The notes: generated by a model from the sequence alone, not told the origin. Positions 25,637 through 35,100 are shown, numbered from the stretch's first letter. The stretch is 64,000 bases of DNA from Longimicrobium sp. (GCA_036377595.1 DASUYB010000089.1:62001-126000), one strand, 5' to 3'. Made by a program: numbers and translations.

Positions 25637-26229
25637 CGAACGTACCCGGACGGCCCCTGCCGGAGACGCGGCGGCTGCGCTTCGAGCGCGCGGGCCCGGC
25701 CGACGAGGCGCGGCTGCAGGCGATCTACGATGCCCGGCCATGCATCCAGAGCATTCTCGTCCGCCGGCTGGCGGAGTGGACGATGGACGACCTCCGCCAG
25801 CGCGCGGCCGCCGGCGATGCCCTGGCCGCCGCCAACCTCCGCCACTTCTCGCGCATCGACACCGCCGCCCACGAGCTGGCCGCGTCCGCTGCCGACGCGA
25901 ACCGCGTCACCGCCTTCGCGGTGCTGCGCGAGACGGGGGCGGACGCCGGGGCGTTCAGCTGGCGCTGGCCGTGCGAGGTGGACGGCGTGGCGGCGCTCGG
26001 CCCCATCTTCTTCGCTCCGGACCCTCCCAACGACCTCTTCCACGAAGCGCTGGCGGCGCTGGAGCGGACGCTCGCGGCCGGCGGCGCCAGGGAGATCTGG
26101 GTGCCGATGAAGTGCGGGTTCCTGCCGCACCACATCATGTACGTGTCCGGCTACCGGGAGCTGCGGCCGGAGGGCGTCCAGCTCGGGCTGGGATACGAGA
26201 GCTGGCAGAAGCGGCTGGGGGACGGATGA
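25633..26229 (+). CDS. Divergent GNAT-like protein
   Basis: This 198-residue protein begins with a GTG that overlaps the preceding TGA (GTGA). Its N-terminus, TRRLRFERAGPADEARLQAIYDARP, repeats the opening of the upstream GNAT. A later part (LGPIFFAPDPPNDLFHEALAALERTLAAGGAREIWVP) follows the beta4-alpha3 order, but the acetyl-CoA-binding R-G-x-G loop is replaced by APDPPND. It is therefore probably a degenerated or repurposed acetyltransferase, perhaps partnering the first one. It ends in an ATGA overlap with the dehydrogenase gene. Confidence 0.6.
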   Translation: MTNVPGRPLPETRRLRFERAGPADEARLQAIYDARPCIQSILVRRLAEWTMDDLRQRAAAGDALAAANLRHFSRIDTAAHELAASAADANRVTAFAVLRETGADAGAFSWRWPCEVDGVAALGPIFFAPDPPNDLFHEALAALERTLAAGGAREIWVPMKCGFLPHHIMYVSGYRELRPEGVQLGLGYESWQKRLGDG

Positions 26230-27164
26230 CCGCCGTCGTCACCACTTTCCCGCTCCCCGAGCGGGCGCTCGCGCTCCTCTCCGAGGTCGGCGCCGTCGCC
26301 GGGCCGGAGGGGTGGGGCGAGGCGCTGGGCGACGCGGAGGCGCTGCTCTGCCTGCTGACCGATCGCGTGGACGCCGCGCTGCTGGAGCGCGCGCCGCGGC
26401 TGCGGATCGTCGCCAACGCGGTCGTCGGCTACGAGCACGTGGACCTGGCGGCGTGCGCGGCGCGCGGGATCGTCGTCACCAACACGCCCGACGTGCTGAC
26501 GGAAGCGACCGCGGACCTGGCGTGGGCGCTCATCCTCGCGACGGTGCGCTGCCTGCCGCAGGCGGAGATGAGCCTGCGCGCGGGCGAGTTCCACGGCTGG
26601 GGATTCTGGGACTATCTGGGGGGCGATCTCACTGGCGCGACGCTGGGGATCTACGGGATGGGGCGGATCGGGCGCGCGGTGGCGCGGCGGGCGACCGGGT
26701 TCGGGATGCGCACCATCTACCACTCCCGCTCGCGACTCTCTGCGGACGAGGAGGCGGCGCTCGGGGCCGGGTTCGTCTCCTTCGACGAGCTGCTGGCGCG
26801 CGCCGACGTCCTCTCGCTGCACGCGCCGCTGACGCCGGAGACGCGCCACGCGATCGGCGCGGACGCGCTGCGGCGGATGCGGCCGGGGAGCTACCTGATC
26901 AACACGGCGCGCGGCGCATTGATCGACGAGGCCGCGCTGGTGGACGCGCTGCGCGACGGCCGCCTCGCCGGCGCGGGGCTGGACGTCTACGAGCGCGAGC
27001 CGGAGATCGCGCCGGGGCTCCTCGATCTCCCCAACGTGGTCCTCCTCCCCCACGTCGGCTCGGCCACCCGCGAGACGCGCACGCGCATGGCCATGCTGGC
27101 CGCGCGCAACGTGCACGCGGTGCTTTCCGGCCGCCCGCCCCTCACCCCCGTGCGCCTCCCGTGA
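26226..27164 (+). CDS. D-2-hydroxyacid dehydrogenase (glyoxylate/hydroxypyruvate reductase type)
   Basis: This 312-residue NAD(P)-dependent enzyme has ANAVVGYEHVDLAACAARG, then the Rossmann motif LGIYGMGRIGRAVARRATGFG (about 140-160). The arginine region INTARGALIDEAALVDAL, the glutamate in GLDVYEREPEI and the histidine in VLLPHVGSATRETR complete the family's R-E-H triad. It most resembles glyoxylate reductase/D-glycerate dehydrogenase proteins. It overlaps both neighbours by four bases and sits directly before a glycerate 2-kinase, so conversion of glyoxylate or hydroxypyruvate to glycolate or glycerate followed by phosphorylation is the likely role. Confidence 0.88.
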   Translation: MTAVVTTFPLPERALALLSEVGAVAGPEGWGEALGDAEALLCLLTDRVDAALLERAPRLRIVANAVVGYEHVDLAACAARGIVVTNTPDVLTEATADLAWALILATVRCLPQAEMSLRAGEFHGWGFWDYLGGDLTGATLGIYGMGRIGRAVARRATGFGMRTIYHSRSRLSADEEAALGAGFVSFDELLARADVLSLHAPLTPETRHAIGADALRRMRPGSYLINTARGALIDEAALVDALRDGRLAGAGLDVYEREPEIAPGLLDLPNVVLLPHVGSATRETRTRMAMLAARNVHAVLSGRPPLTPVRLP

Positions 27165-28486
27165 GCCCGCGCGACGACGCCCGCCGCATCCTCGACGCCG
27201 CCATCGCCGCGGCGGACGCGCGCGATGCCGTCCGCCGCGCGCTGCGGGTGGAGGGGGATGTTTTGATGGTGATGGACGACGAGCGGATCGACCTCGCCGC
27301 CGTCGACCGCATCTGGCTGGTCGGCGCGGGGAAGGCGGCGGCGGGGATGGCGCTCGGCGCGCGCGACGTGCTGGGCGACCGCATCGCCAGCGGGACGATC
27401 GCCACGCGCGACGGCTACGCTGCGGAGGTGCCGGGGATCGACGTGTGGGAGGCGGCGCACCCGGTGCCGGACACGCACGGACTGGCGGGCGCGGCGGCGG
27501 CGCTCGAAGTGGCTCGGCGGGCGGGAGATGGCGATCTCGTGCTGTGCCTGCTCTCCGGCGGCGCGTCGGCGCTCTGGCCGTGCCCGCCGGCCGGCGTGTC
27601 GCTCACGGATCTCAAGGCGCTGACCGCGGCGCTCCTCCGCGCCGGCGCGGCCATCGGGGAGATGAACGCCGTGCGCAAGCACCTGTCGCGCATCGCGGGG
27701 GGATGGCTGGCGCGCGCCGCGCACCCCGCGCGCGTGGTGACGCTGGCCGTGGCGGACGTGGTCGGCTCGCCGCTGGACGTGATCGCGAGCGGGCCGACCG
27801 TCCCCGATCCCACGACGTTCGGCGACGCGCTGGAGATCGTGCGCGCGTACGAGGTCGCCGCGCCGCCGGCCGCCGTCGCGTATCTCCAGCGCGGCGCTGC
27901 GGGCGACGAGCCCGAGACGCCGAAGCCGGGGGATCCGGTGTTCGCGCGCGCGTCCGCCCACGTCGTCGCGAGCAACCTGGACGCGCTCCGCGGCGCCGCG
28001 GCCGAGGCGGAGCGGCTGGGTTACCGCGCGGAGATCGTGGCCGACGACCTGGAGGGCGAGGCGCGGCAGGTGGCGCCGGGGATCGCGCGGCTGGCGCTGG
28101 ACCGGCAGCGCGCGCTCGCGTCCGGCGATCCGCCGCTCGCCCTTCTGCTCGGCGGCGAGACGACGGTGACGGTGCGCGGCCGCGGCGCCGGCGGCCGCAA
28201 CCAGGAGCTGGCGCTGGCGCTGGCCATCGAGCTGGAGGGATGCGCCGGCATCGTCGCCGCCGCGCTGGGGACGGACGGGACGGACGGGACGACCGACGCC
28301 GCCGGCGCCCTGGTCGACGGCGGCACGACGGCGCACGCGGCGGCGCAGGGCCTCGACGCGCGCGACGCGCTGGACGCGAACGACTCGCACCCGCTCCTCC
28401 GCGCCGCCGGCGACCTCCTCGTCACCGGCCCGACCGGCACGAACGTGTGCGACGTGGTGCTGCTGATCGTCTCCGCGTCAGCGTAA
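27161..28486 (+). CDS. Glycerate 2-kinase (GckA/TtuD type)
   Basis: This 441-residue protein of the DUF4147/MOFRL glycerate kinase family has RIWLVGAGKAAAGMA, EAAHPVPDTHGLAGA, DLVLCLLSGGASALWPCPP, GEMNAVRKHLSRIAGGWLA and the C-terminal LLGGETTVTVRGRGAGGRNQELAL with TDGTDGTTDAAGALVDGGT. These are the conserved glycine-rich and nucleotide-site segments. It phosphorylates D-glycerate to 2-phosphoglycerate, feeding lower glycolysis. The GTG start overlaps the previous stop (GTGA) and a strong intrinsic terminator follows 45 bases later, so it closes the operon. With the upstream hydroxyacid dehydrogenase it forms a glyoxylate/hydroxypyruvate salvage step. Confidence 0.92.
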   Translation: MSPRDDARRILDAAIAAADARDAVRRALRVEGDVLMVMDDERIDLAAVDRIWLVGAGKAAAGMALGARDVLGDRIASGTIATRDGYAAEVPGIDVWEAAHPVPDTHGLAGAAAALEVARRAGDGDLVLCLLSGGASALWPCPPAGVSLTDLKALTAALLRAGAAIGEMNAVRKHLSRIAGGWLARAAHPARVVTLAVADVVGSPLDVIASGPTVPDPTTFGDALEIVRAYEVAAPPAAVAYLQRGAAGDEPETPKPGDPVFARASAHVVASNLDALRGAAAEAERLGYRAEIVADDLEGEARQVAPGIARLALDRQRALASGDPPLALLLGGETTVTVRGRGAGGRNQELALALAIELEGCAGIVAAALGTDGTDGTTDAAGALVDGGTTAHAAAQGLDARDALDANDSHPLLRAAGDLLVTGPTGTNVCDVVLLIVSASA

Positions 28487-28531
28487 CTGGCCCGCCGGCA
28501 GTCCGGGGGATTGTAGCCGGATTGAAAGAAA

Positions 28532-28565
28532 GCCCACCCGCGCCGATGCGTGGGTGGGCCTTTTT
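28532..28565 (+). terminator. Intrinsic terminator after the glycerate kinase gene
   Basis: GCCCACCC and GGGTGGGC, with extra CGC/GCG pairing towards the loop, form a hairpin followed by a run of six T. Confidence 0.85.
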
Positions 28566-28646
28566 ACCCCGTCATGACCGACCACAGGCCCGGAGGCTAC
28601 CGCGAGGTCAGTCACGTATCGAGGAATTCCCTCAGGACTACTTACA

Positions 28647-28985
28647 TCAGAACGAGGAAACCAGCTCTACGGTCACGCCGGCCTGCTCCTTCCACGCGGG
28701 CCGCGGACCGACCTGGATGCGAACCTCCATGTCGAGCGCGTTCAGGAATCTCTCCAGCCGTTCCATACTGAAGCGCGCCAGCTTCCCGCGAGTGAGATCG
28801 GAGACGTCGGGCTGCTTCACCCCCAGCACGTCGGCCGCCTGCGCCTGCGTCAGTCCCCGCTCGCGGATCACATTCCGGATCACACGCGCCAGTTCGGCCT
28901 TGGCCAGCCGCTCTTCGGGATTCGGCAGGCCCAGGTCTTCGAAGATGTTGCCGGAGCTGTCGTGCACGGTCGTCTCATCGCTCAT
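28647..28985 (-). CDS. XRE-family antitoxin (HigA/Xre type)
   Basis: This 112-residue protein carries a helix-turn-helix ELARVIRNVIRERGLTQAQAADVLGVKQPDVSDLTRG (about 32-68) followed by FSMERLERFLNALDMEVRIQV, the pattern of XRE antitoxins encoded after a HigB/RelE-like toxin. It begins inside the last codons of the toxin gene (11-base overlap). It probably represses the operon by binding the inverted repeat at 29377-29392. Confidence 0.85.
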   Translation of the reverse strand: MSDETTVHDSSGNIFEDLGLPNPEERLAKAELARVIRNVIRERGLTQAQAADVLGVKQPDVSDLTRGKLARFSMERLERFLNALDMEVRIQVGPRPAWKEQAGVTVELVSSF

Positions 28986-29355
28986 CCTGGGCCTGCCTCG
29001 CGTAGTGGATCCGGTAGTGCTCTTCTGCCAGCTTCAACCGTGTACGAACGAGATTCCGATCCGGCAGCGGCGTAGCGATCCCTGATTTCGATTTCTTCTT
29101 GAAGACGTGCAGGACGTAGACCGCGCCGACGAATTCCACGGTATACGCCGCCCTGTACGTATCTCCATCGAAATCCTCCGCCAGCTTCATCACCGAGCTG
29201 GGAAGTCCCTCCCCGAAAGGACGCGCGCCTTCAGGACGATCGCCGTACTGGACGTCGAGCAGCGCCCAGCCGAACGCATCCTTCACATCTTCCGGCATCG
29301 ACCGGAGATCCTTGTGCGCGCTCCCGATGAAGTGAATCGGCTTCCTGTCCGCCAT
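28975..29355 (-). CDS. HigB/RelE-like toxin (phage Gp49-like family)
   Basis: This 126-residue protein reads KPIHFIGSAHKDLRSMPEDVKDAFGWALLDVQ, then EDFDGDTYRAAYTVEFVGAVYVLHVFKKKSKSG and ends with a helix. This is the RelE-superfamily order found in PF05973 (Gp49-like) toxins, with the Arg and Lys residues (R-A-A-Y, FKKKSK) expected at an mRNA-cleavage site on the ribosome. The toxin gene comes first, as usual for higBA. It appears intact. Confidence 0.85.
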   Translation of the reverse strand: MADRKPIHFIGSAHKDLRSMPEDVKDAFGWALLDVQYGDRPEGARPFGEGLPSSVMKLAEDFDGDTYRAAYTVEFVGAVYVLHVFKKKSKSGIATPLPDRNLVRTRLKLAEEHYRIHYARQAQDER

Positions 29356-29376
29356 CGAGCCGCCTCATGGTTGAAA

Positions 29377-29392
29377 ATAGCAGATTTGCTAT
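29377..29392. promoter_or_regulatory. Inverted repeat upstream of the HigBA-like pair
   Basis: ATAGCA-GATT-TGCTAT, 21 bases upstream of the toxin ATG, is a perfect 6-bp inverted repeat in an AT-rich patch. It is a plausible XRE operator. Confidence 0.55.
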
Positions 29393-29408
29393 CATCTCTC
29401 AATTGTCC

Positions 29409-30065
29409 TCACTTCGCGTTCGCGGCGCGGATGATCTCGATGATGATGGGGGTGGCGCCGTCGACGATGAACTGCACGGCGATGACCGTCACCAGCAGGC
29501 CCATCACGCGCGTCATCACGTTCAGCCCCGTCTGCCCGAAGAAGCGCACCAGCCGCGGCGCCGCCGACAGCACCGCCCAGGTGATCGCCAGCACCACGAT
29601 CACCGCCCCCAACACCAGCCCCACCCGTAGCGGCGTGCCGGCCTGCGTCATCAGCACCATCACCGTGGTGATCGCCCCGGGGCCCGTGATCATGGGGATG
29701 CCGAGCGGGGTGACGCCCACGTTCTCGCGCACGCGCCCCTCCTGCTCCTCCTCTTCCGTCGCCTTGCCGCGCCGGCTCTTGGCCTGGAGCATGTCCATGC
29801 CGATGCCGAAGAAGATGAATCCGCCGGCGATGCGGAACGCGTCGATGGTGATGCCGAAGAGCTGGAAGATGGCCCCGCCCACCAGCGCGAACACCGCCAA
29901 GATCACGAACGCCGTCACCACGCCCGCGCGCAGCGTGCGGCGCCGCTGCTCGCGCGTGTAGCCGTCGGTGATGGCCAGGTACATCGGCGCCGCGCTCAGG
30001 GGATTGATGATCGACAGCAGCGAGGTGAAGCAGAGGAGCGCGAACTTCCAGAGCGTGTGTTCCAT
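29409..30065 (-). CDS. MarC-family integral membrane protein
   Basis: This 218-residue inner-membrane protein has six hydrophobic helices: at the N-terminus (FALLCFTSLLSIINPLSAAPMYLAI), then about 40-60, 68-88, 118-140, 148-170 and 185-210. The INPLSAAPMYLAITDG and PLGIPMITGPGAITTVMVL segments are MarC signatures. Its transport function is unsettled; it was once linked to multiple antibiotic resistance in E. coli, but this was later disproved. The ATG at 30063-30065 gives the family start MEHTLWKFALLC. The upstream in-frame extension is not conserved. It is transcribed away from the defensin-like gene. Confidence 0.88.
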   Translation of the reverse strand: MEHTLWKFALLCFTSLLSIINPLSAAPMYLAITDGYTREQRRRTLRAGVVTAFVILAVFALVGGAIFQLFGITIDAFRIAGGFIFFGIGMDMLQAKSRRGKATEEEEQEGRVRENVGVTPLGIPMITGPGAITTVMVLMTQAGTPLRVGLVLGAVIVVLAITWAVLSAAPRLVRFFGQTGLNVMTRVMGLLVTVIAVQFIVDGATPIIIEIIRAANAK

Positions 30066-30333
30066 CCGCCGGGCCGGCTGGGGTGGGAAGATGGTGCGTA
30101 GCGTACCCGCCGGACCGGCACGCGTCAAATCTCACAGCAGGGGATAGGGAACAGGGACAGGGGACAGCGTTGATGGGGATGATCGCGCCGTCGACCCGGC
30201 GTTCGTCCCGCGGCATCCACGATCCGCCCCAATCTGGTTCACCGCCGAGTCGTCTCTCCCGAACTTCATGCTGCCGATGCGCTCCCGCGCGGCCTCTCCG
30301 CGCGGGGACCGAACCCTTGCCTTGGAGGGACTC

Positions 30334-30549
30334 ATGAGCCGTGCAGCCCGATCGATCCGTCGCGCCGCGTTCCCCGCGCTGGTGCTGGCCGCGCTCGCGT
30401 TCGGCGCCGCGCAGACGCTCGCCTCGCCCGGCGCGGCGAAGAAGGCCGCCGCGGTGTGCGGCAGCGAGCGCTGCGACCTCATCTGCGTCTCGCACGGCCA
30501 CGCCGGCGGTGACTGCATCAACGGCGTGTGCAAGTGCTACGACCTGTGA
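30334..30549 (+). CDS. Secreted defensin-like (CS-alpha-beta) cysteine-rich peptide
   Basis: This 71-residue preprotein has GGAGG six bases before its ATG. Residues 1-30 form a signal peptide with a positive n-region (RSIRR) and hydrophobic core (ALVLAALAFGAAQ), with probable cleavage after TLA. A short basic linker (SPGAAKKAAAV) is followed by six cysteines at 42, 47, 51, 61, 66 and 68, spaced C-x4-C-x3-C-x9-C-x4-C-x1-C. This contains the three hallmarks of the CS-alpha-beta fold: C-x3-C in the helix (CDLIC), G-x-C (GGDC) and C-x-C before the end (CKCYDL). The tail GDCINGVCKCY closely resembles fungal, insect and scorpion defensins and toxins. Such peptides are rare in bacteria. Activity is untested; an antimicrobial or anti-eukaryote role is an inference. 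Confidence 0.75.
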   Translation: MSRAARSIRRAAFPALVLAALAFGAAQTLASPGAAKKAAAVCGSERCDLICVSHGHAGGDCINGVCKCYDL

Positions 30550-30578
30550 TTCCGGATCACTACGATCCACCGAGCGAT

Positions 30579-30760
30579 GTCATTCCGAAGGCGCTGCGCC
30601 AACCCATCCTCCGCGCCAACTCGAGGCGCCTGAGGAATCTCTGACCGGCTTCCGAGCAACAAGCCGCTTGTCGCTCGGAGGCATGCCACAGATTCCTCGG
30701 GCGGCGCCAGGGATCAGCGCGGGTGAAGCCTCGGAGCAGCGGCGCCGCTCGGAATGACAG
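30579..30760. repeat. Full-length dispersed palindromic element
   Basis: The element starts TGTCATTCCGAAGG and ends CTCGGAATGACA, with inner motifs GAGGAATCT and AGATTCCTC also inverted. The whole 182 bases can form a cruciform. Related elements lie at 56565-56754 (TGTCATCCTGAGG...CCTCAGGATGACA) and, as a half copy, at 20042-20110. Confidence 0.75.
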
Positions 30761-30884
30761 CTTCCGGGCCACTGGATTGAACCGCGGCGACAGAGCGACA
30801 TCACCGCAGCACGGACGAAAGGGGCGCGGCCCGCGAGCCGCGCCCCTTCGTTGTCGATCACCCGATCCTCCTACCCGCCCGACA

Positions 30885-32183
30885 TCACCCGCACGGGTTC
30901 GCGGGGTTCACGTCGCATTCGCTCTGCGGGTAGGGGAGGAAGTCGAGCGACGGGCGCTTGCTCGTGTACGCGCTGAATCTCCTCAGATCCTCCCATCTCA
31001 ATCCCTGCGCGTACAGCTCGAAGCGGCGCTCGTAGAGGATCTGCGTGAGCAGCTGCGCCTCGGTGGCCAGGCTGGCGTCGGGGATGGCCGGCATCCCCGC
31101 CTTCGGCTCGTCGACCGGCGAGGCGGTCTGCGTGTGCACGGCGTTGATCAGTGTGCGCGCCTGCGGATAGTTGTTCTGGCGCACGTACACCTCGGCCATG
31201 ATCAGCCGCATCTCGTCGGGCAGGTACAGCGGATAGTCGTCGTTGCGCCCGCCGTACTTGGCGAAGTCGAACACCGAGTCCGGCTGCCCCACGGCCCCCG
31301 CCGTCCGCACCGCCCAGTACGCCGGGCGCTTGTCCGCCGGGTCGGCCTCGGTGAACAGCACCTTGCGCGCGCCCGTGTACCGCGCCACCCCGGAGTAGTT
31401 GTAGATCGGGTTGATGGCCGCGCCCGGATAGCTGAGCACCGACAGCACGGTCAGCGGCACCCGCTGCGCCGCGGCCAGCGCCTCGGCGTACCGGCCGCGG
31501 AACAGGTAGTAGCGCGCCAGCATGGCGTCGATCGTGGCCCGCAGGTTGAACTTCTGCCCCGACACCCGGGTGCGGAACCCGGCCAGGTCGGCGTCGCTGT
31601 AGCTGGCGATGTCGCTCCGCGCGGACTCGAGCAGCGCCAGCACGCTGTCCTGCACCTGCGCGCGGGGGAGCGGGAGCGCGCCCTCTCCCGAGTTGGCGGG
31701 GAGCTGCACGTACTGCAGGGAGAGGTTCCCCAGCGCCATGGCCTTGAACAGCTTGGCCATGGAGACGATCCCCGCCTCGGTGGCCGCCGAGCCGATCTTG
31801 CCGCCGGTGTTGGCCACCAGGATGTCGGCCGAGCGCGCGATGCGGTATCCGGCTGCGAACGGGTCGGAGACCACGCCGAAGGTCGGGTCCGTGGTCCCCG
31901 TCACCAGCGAGACGTCGGCGGCCAGCGCCAGCTGCCGCGTTCCCCACTCGTCGGTGACCAGCGAGGGCGCGCGCAGGAAGATGTTGAGGTTGTCGGCGTA
32001 CTGCGATTCGAGCCCCACGGCCAGGGTGATGATCCCGTCGGCCGAGTTGATCACCCCCTCCTCGGCGGGGGCGTTGGGGTTCACCAGGTCGAGCGAGCAC
32101 GCGCCGAGCGCGGCCGCCATGGCGATGGCGAGCCCGAGGCGCGGTGCGGCGCCGCGCGGGCGCCGGAGAATCGGCTTCTTCAT
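30885..32183 (-). CDS. SusD/RagB-family outer-membrane lipoprotein
   Basis: This 432-residue lipoprotein has a signal ending LAIAMAAALGAC, with the lipid-attachment cysteine about residue 29. It then shows LDLVNPNAPAEEGVINSADG, the typical SusD start, a helical TPR-like body, the MRLIMAEVYVRQNNYPQARTLINAVH segment and LYERRFELYAQGLRWEDLRRF near the C-terminus. SusD proteins sit on the outer face of the outer membrane as a lid for a SusC transporter and capture oligosaccharides or peptides. The ATG at 32181-32183 follows AAGGAG by nine bases. The SusC stop is 13 bases upstream, so the pair is cotranscribed. No glycoside hydrolase is in the neighbourhood, so the ligand is unknown. Confidence 0.93.
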   Translation of the reverse strand: MKKPILRRPRGAAPRLGLAIAMAAALGACSLDLVNPNAPAEEGVINSADGIITLAVGLESQYADNLNIFLRAPSLVTDEWGTRQLALAADVSLVTGTTDPTFGVVSDPFAAGYRIARSADILVANTGGKIGSAATEAGIVSMAKLFKAMALGNLSLQYVQLPANSGEGALPLPRAQVQDSVLALLESARSDIASYSDADLAGFRTRVSGQKFNLRATIDAMLARYYLFRGRYAEALAAAQRVPLTVLSVLSYPGAAINPIYNYSGVARYTGARKVLFTEADPADKRPAYWAVRTAGAVGQPDSVFDFAKYGGRNDDYPLYLPDEMRLIMAEVYVRQNNYPQARTLINAVHTQTASPVDEPKAGMPAIPDASLATEAQLLTQILYERRFELYAQGLRWEDLRRFSAYTSKRPSLDFLPYPQSECDVNPANPCG

Positions 32184-32196
32184 CGTCGTCAACTCC

Positions 32197-35100
32197 TTAG
32201 AAGTCGAAGCCCAGGCCCACGGACCAGGTGCGCGGGATCGGCGTGGTGGCGAAGTCCACCCCGCGCGACACCGTGCTGGCCGCGAACAGGTTGATCTCGG
32301 GGTCCATCCCCGAGTAGCTGGTCCAGGTGTGGAGGTTCCGCCCCGCCAGGCGCAGCCACGCGCCGTGCGCGCCGGTGAAGCGCCGCACCCACGGCTGGTC
32401 GAAGCGGAACTGCAGCGCCACCTCGCGCAGCTTCACGAAGGTGCCGTCCTCGATGAACTCCTCGTACAGCAGGTTTCGGTCGGCGTTGCGGGTGAAGGTG
32501 CCCGCCACCGTGTCGCCGCGCGACTCGATCCCCGCGTTGGCGGACGAGCCGAAGAAGTCGCCGCTGCGCCGGGTGAAGTTGGCCACGTCGTTGCCGAAGC
32601 GCCCGTCGAGGAGCACGGAGAGCTCGAGGTTCGGCCCGAAGGTGAAGGTGTTCTGGAACGAGGCGGTGAAGTCGGGGTTGGGGTCGCCGATGACCTTGCG
32701 CAGGATGGTCGACGAGTCGCCGCGCGCCGCGTTGAAGCCGCGCGCGCGGCTGGGCACGCGCGGCCCCGGGAGCCAGAACCCACCGGCGTTGCGCGGCCCG
32801 GCCAGGATGATGTTCCCGTTGGCGTCGCGCGGATAATAGGCGCCGAAGAACACGCCGATGGGCTGCCCCTCGATCACCGCGTTCAGGTAGTCGAAGATCA
32901 GCGTGTCGCTGGCCGCGTTCAGCTTCTGGATGCGGTTGCGGTTGGCCGCGTAGCCCAGGCGGCTGGTCCACCCGAAGCGGCTCCCCTGCACGTTCACCGT
33001 GCTGAGCGTGATCTCGACCCCACGGTTGCGCAGCGTGCCGATGTTCTGCAGCTGCGAGCTGAACCCGGTGGTCAGCGCCTGGGGCACTGAGAGCACCAGG
33101 TCGCGCGTGGTCTTGTCGTAGTAGGTGAACTCCACCGAGGCGCGGTCCTTCAGGAACCCGGCCTCGAAGCCGGCCTCCCACTCGTGCTGGAACTCGGGCT
33201 TCAGGTCGGGGTTGGGCGCCGACACGTTGGGCCGCAGTCCCGGAAGCCCGTTGTACGAGACGTTGAGGTAGGTGGTCTGCGACGCGTAGGGCGAGGGCGG
33301 CTGGGCGCCGGTCTCGCCCCAGGCGGCGCGAAGACGGAGGGTGCTGAAGACGTTGCCGAAGCGCGAGTCGGCAAAGAAGGGCTCGTCGCTCAGGTTATAC
33401 GACGCGCCCAGGCGGCGGAAGGTCTGCCAGCGCTGGTTGCTGCCGAACGCCGACGACGCCTCGCGGTTCAGCCCGGCGGTGATGAACAGCCGGTCGCGCA
33501 GCGACAGCCGCTCCTGCAGGAACCCGCCCAGCGTGCGCAGCTCGGTGATCCCCTGCGACACCGACTGCGTGGCGCCGATCAGCGTGGTTCCCCCCGGCGG
33601 CAGGTTCGACGCGCTCGCGGCGATGGTGTTCACCCGGTCGGAGGTGTAGCGCATCCCCAGCGTCGACGTCAGCCGCATCCCCGGGCGCAGCCCCAGCTCG
33701 TAGTTGCCGGTGAGGTCGCTGTTGATGCGGCGCACGTCGCGCACCGGGTTCTGGATCAGCCCGGTGAAGCCGGTGCTGGTGGAGAGCGGCGGCTGGAAGT
33801 AGGTGTCCTGCTCGTTGCCCTGGTCCATCCCCAGCAGCGCCGTCAGCGTCAGGTTCTGCACCGGGGTGAAGCTGGCCTGGGCGCTCCCCAGGAAGCGGTT
33901 CACGTCGGTGCGCGCCATCCAGTTGGCGATCACGTCGAGCGGGTTGGTGCCGATCACCGGGCTGTAGGGGTAGCGCGCGGTGCTGGGGTCGAACGCGGGA
34001 TTGAAGTAGGGCGGGGTGAAGAGCACGCTGGTCAGCACCCCCTGCGTCTGCTCGCCCTCGGGGACCAGGTCGCTGCGGGTGTGCAGGTAGCTGAGCGTGG
34101 CGCCCACCTCGAAGAGGTCCGACAGGCGCTGGTTCAGCCGCGCGCGCACGCCGGCGCGGTCGTACCCCGTGCTCTCGAAGATCCCCTGGCTCTGCGTCCA
34201 GTTGCCCGACAGGTAGTACTGCGTTCCCGACTCGCTGCCGCCGGAGATGGCCAGGTCGTTGATGGTGCCGTAGCCGGTGCGGAAGAGCTGGTCCTGGTAG
34301 TCGAAGCGCTGCACCGGCGCGCCCACGCGGATGGCTCCCCCCGCCGCGATCGAGTCGGCGCGGTTGGCGATGGGCACCATGTTCAGCGGCAGGCGCGCGC
34401 CCGTGCTGGCCGCGCTGGCCTCGGTGCGGAAGGAGACCGAGGGGCGCCCCGGGCGTCCGCGTTTGGTGAAGATCTGGATGACCCCGGCGTTGGCGCGCGA
34501 GCCGTACAGCGCCGCCGCCGACGCGCCCTTCAGCACCTCCACCCGCTCGATGTCGCTGGGCGGGATGTCGCTCAGGCGGTTGCTGATGGCGGCGTTGCCG
34601 CGGCCGGCGTTGGCGCCCAGCCCCACCAGCGCGTCGCTGCCGTTGTCCACCAGCACGCCGTCGATCACGATCAGCGGCTCGGACCCGCCCAGGATGGAGT
34701 TGGTGCCGCGCAGGCGGATGCTGACGCCGCCGCCCGGCTGCCCGGTGTTCTGCGAGATCACCGCGCCGGTGATCTTTCCCTGCAGCGCCTGGTCGACGGC
34801 GTTGGCGCCGGGGGCGCGGTTCACCGCCTCGCCGCTGACGCTGGCCACCACGTTGCCGACCTCGCGGCGCTCGGTGGGGGCGCCGGTGCCGGTGGCCACG
34901 ATCCCCTCCAGCTGCAGCGCCGTCTCCTGCAGGGTGATGGGCTGCACCTCCACGGCGCGCTCGGCGCCGAGCGTCACCGTGCTGGTGCCCTGGCCGCGGC
35001 CGAGCTGCGCGGCGACCACGGTGTACGCGCCGGACGAGACGCTGGCGACGAGGGTGTACTGGCCGGTGGCGTTGGTGGTGGTGCGCGCCTGCGTGCCGCG

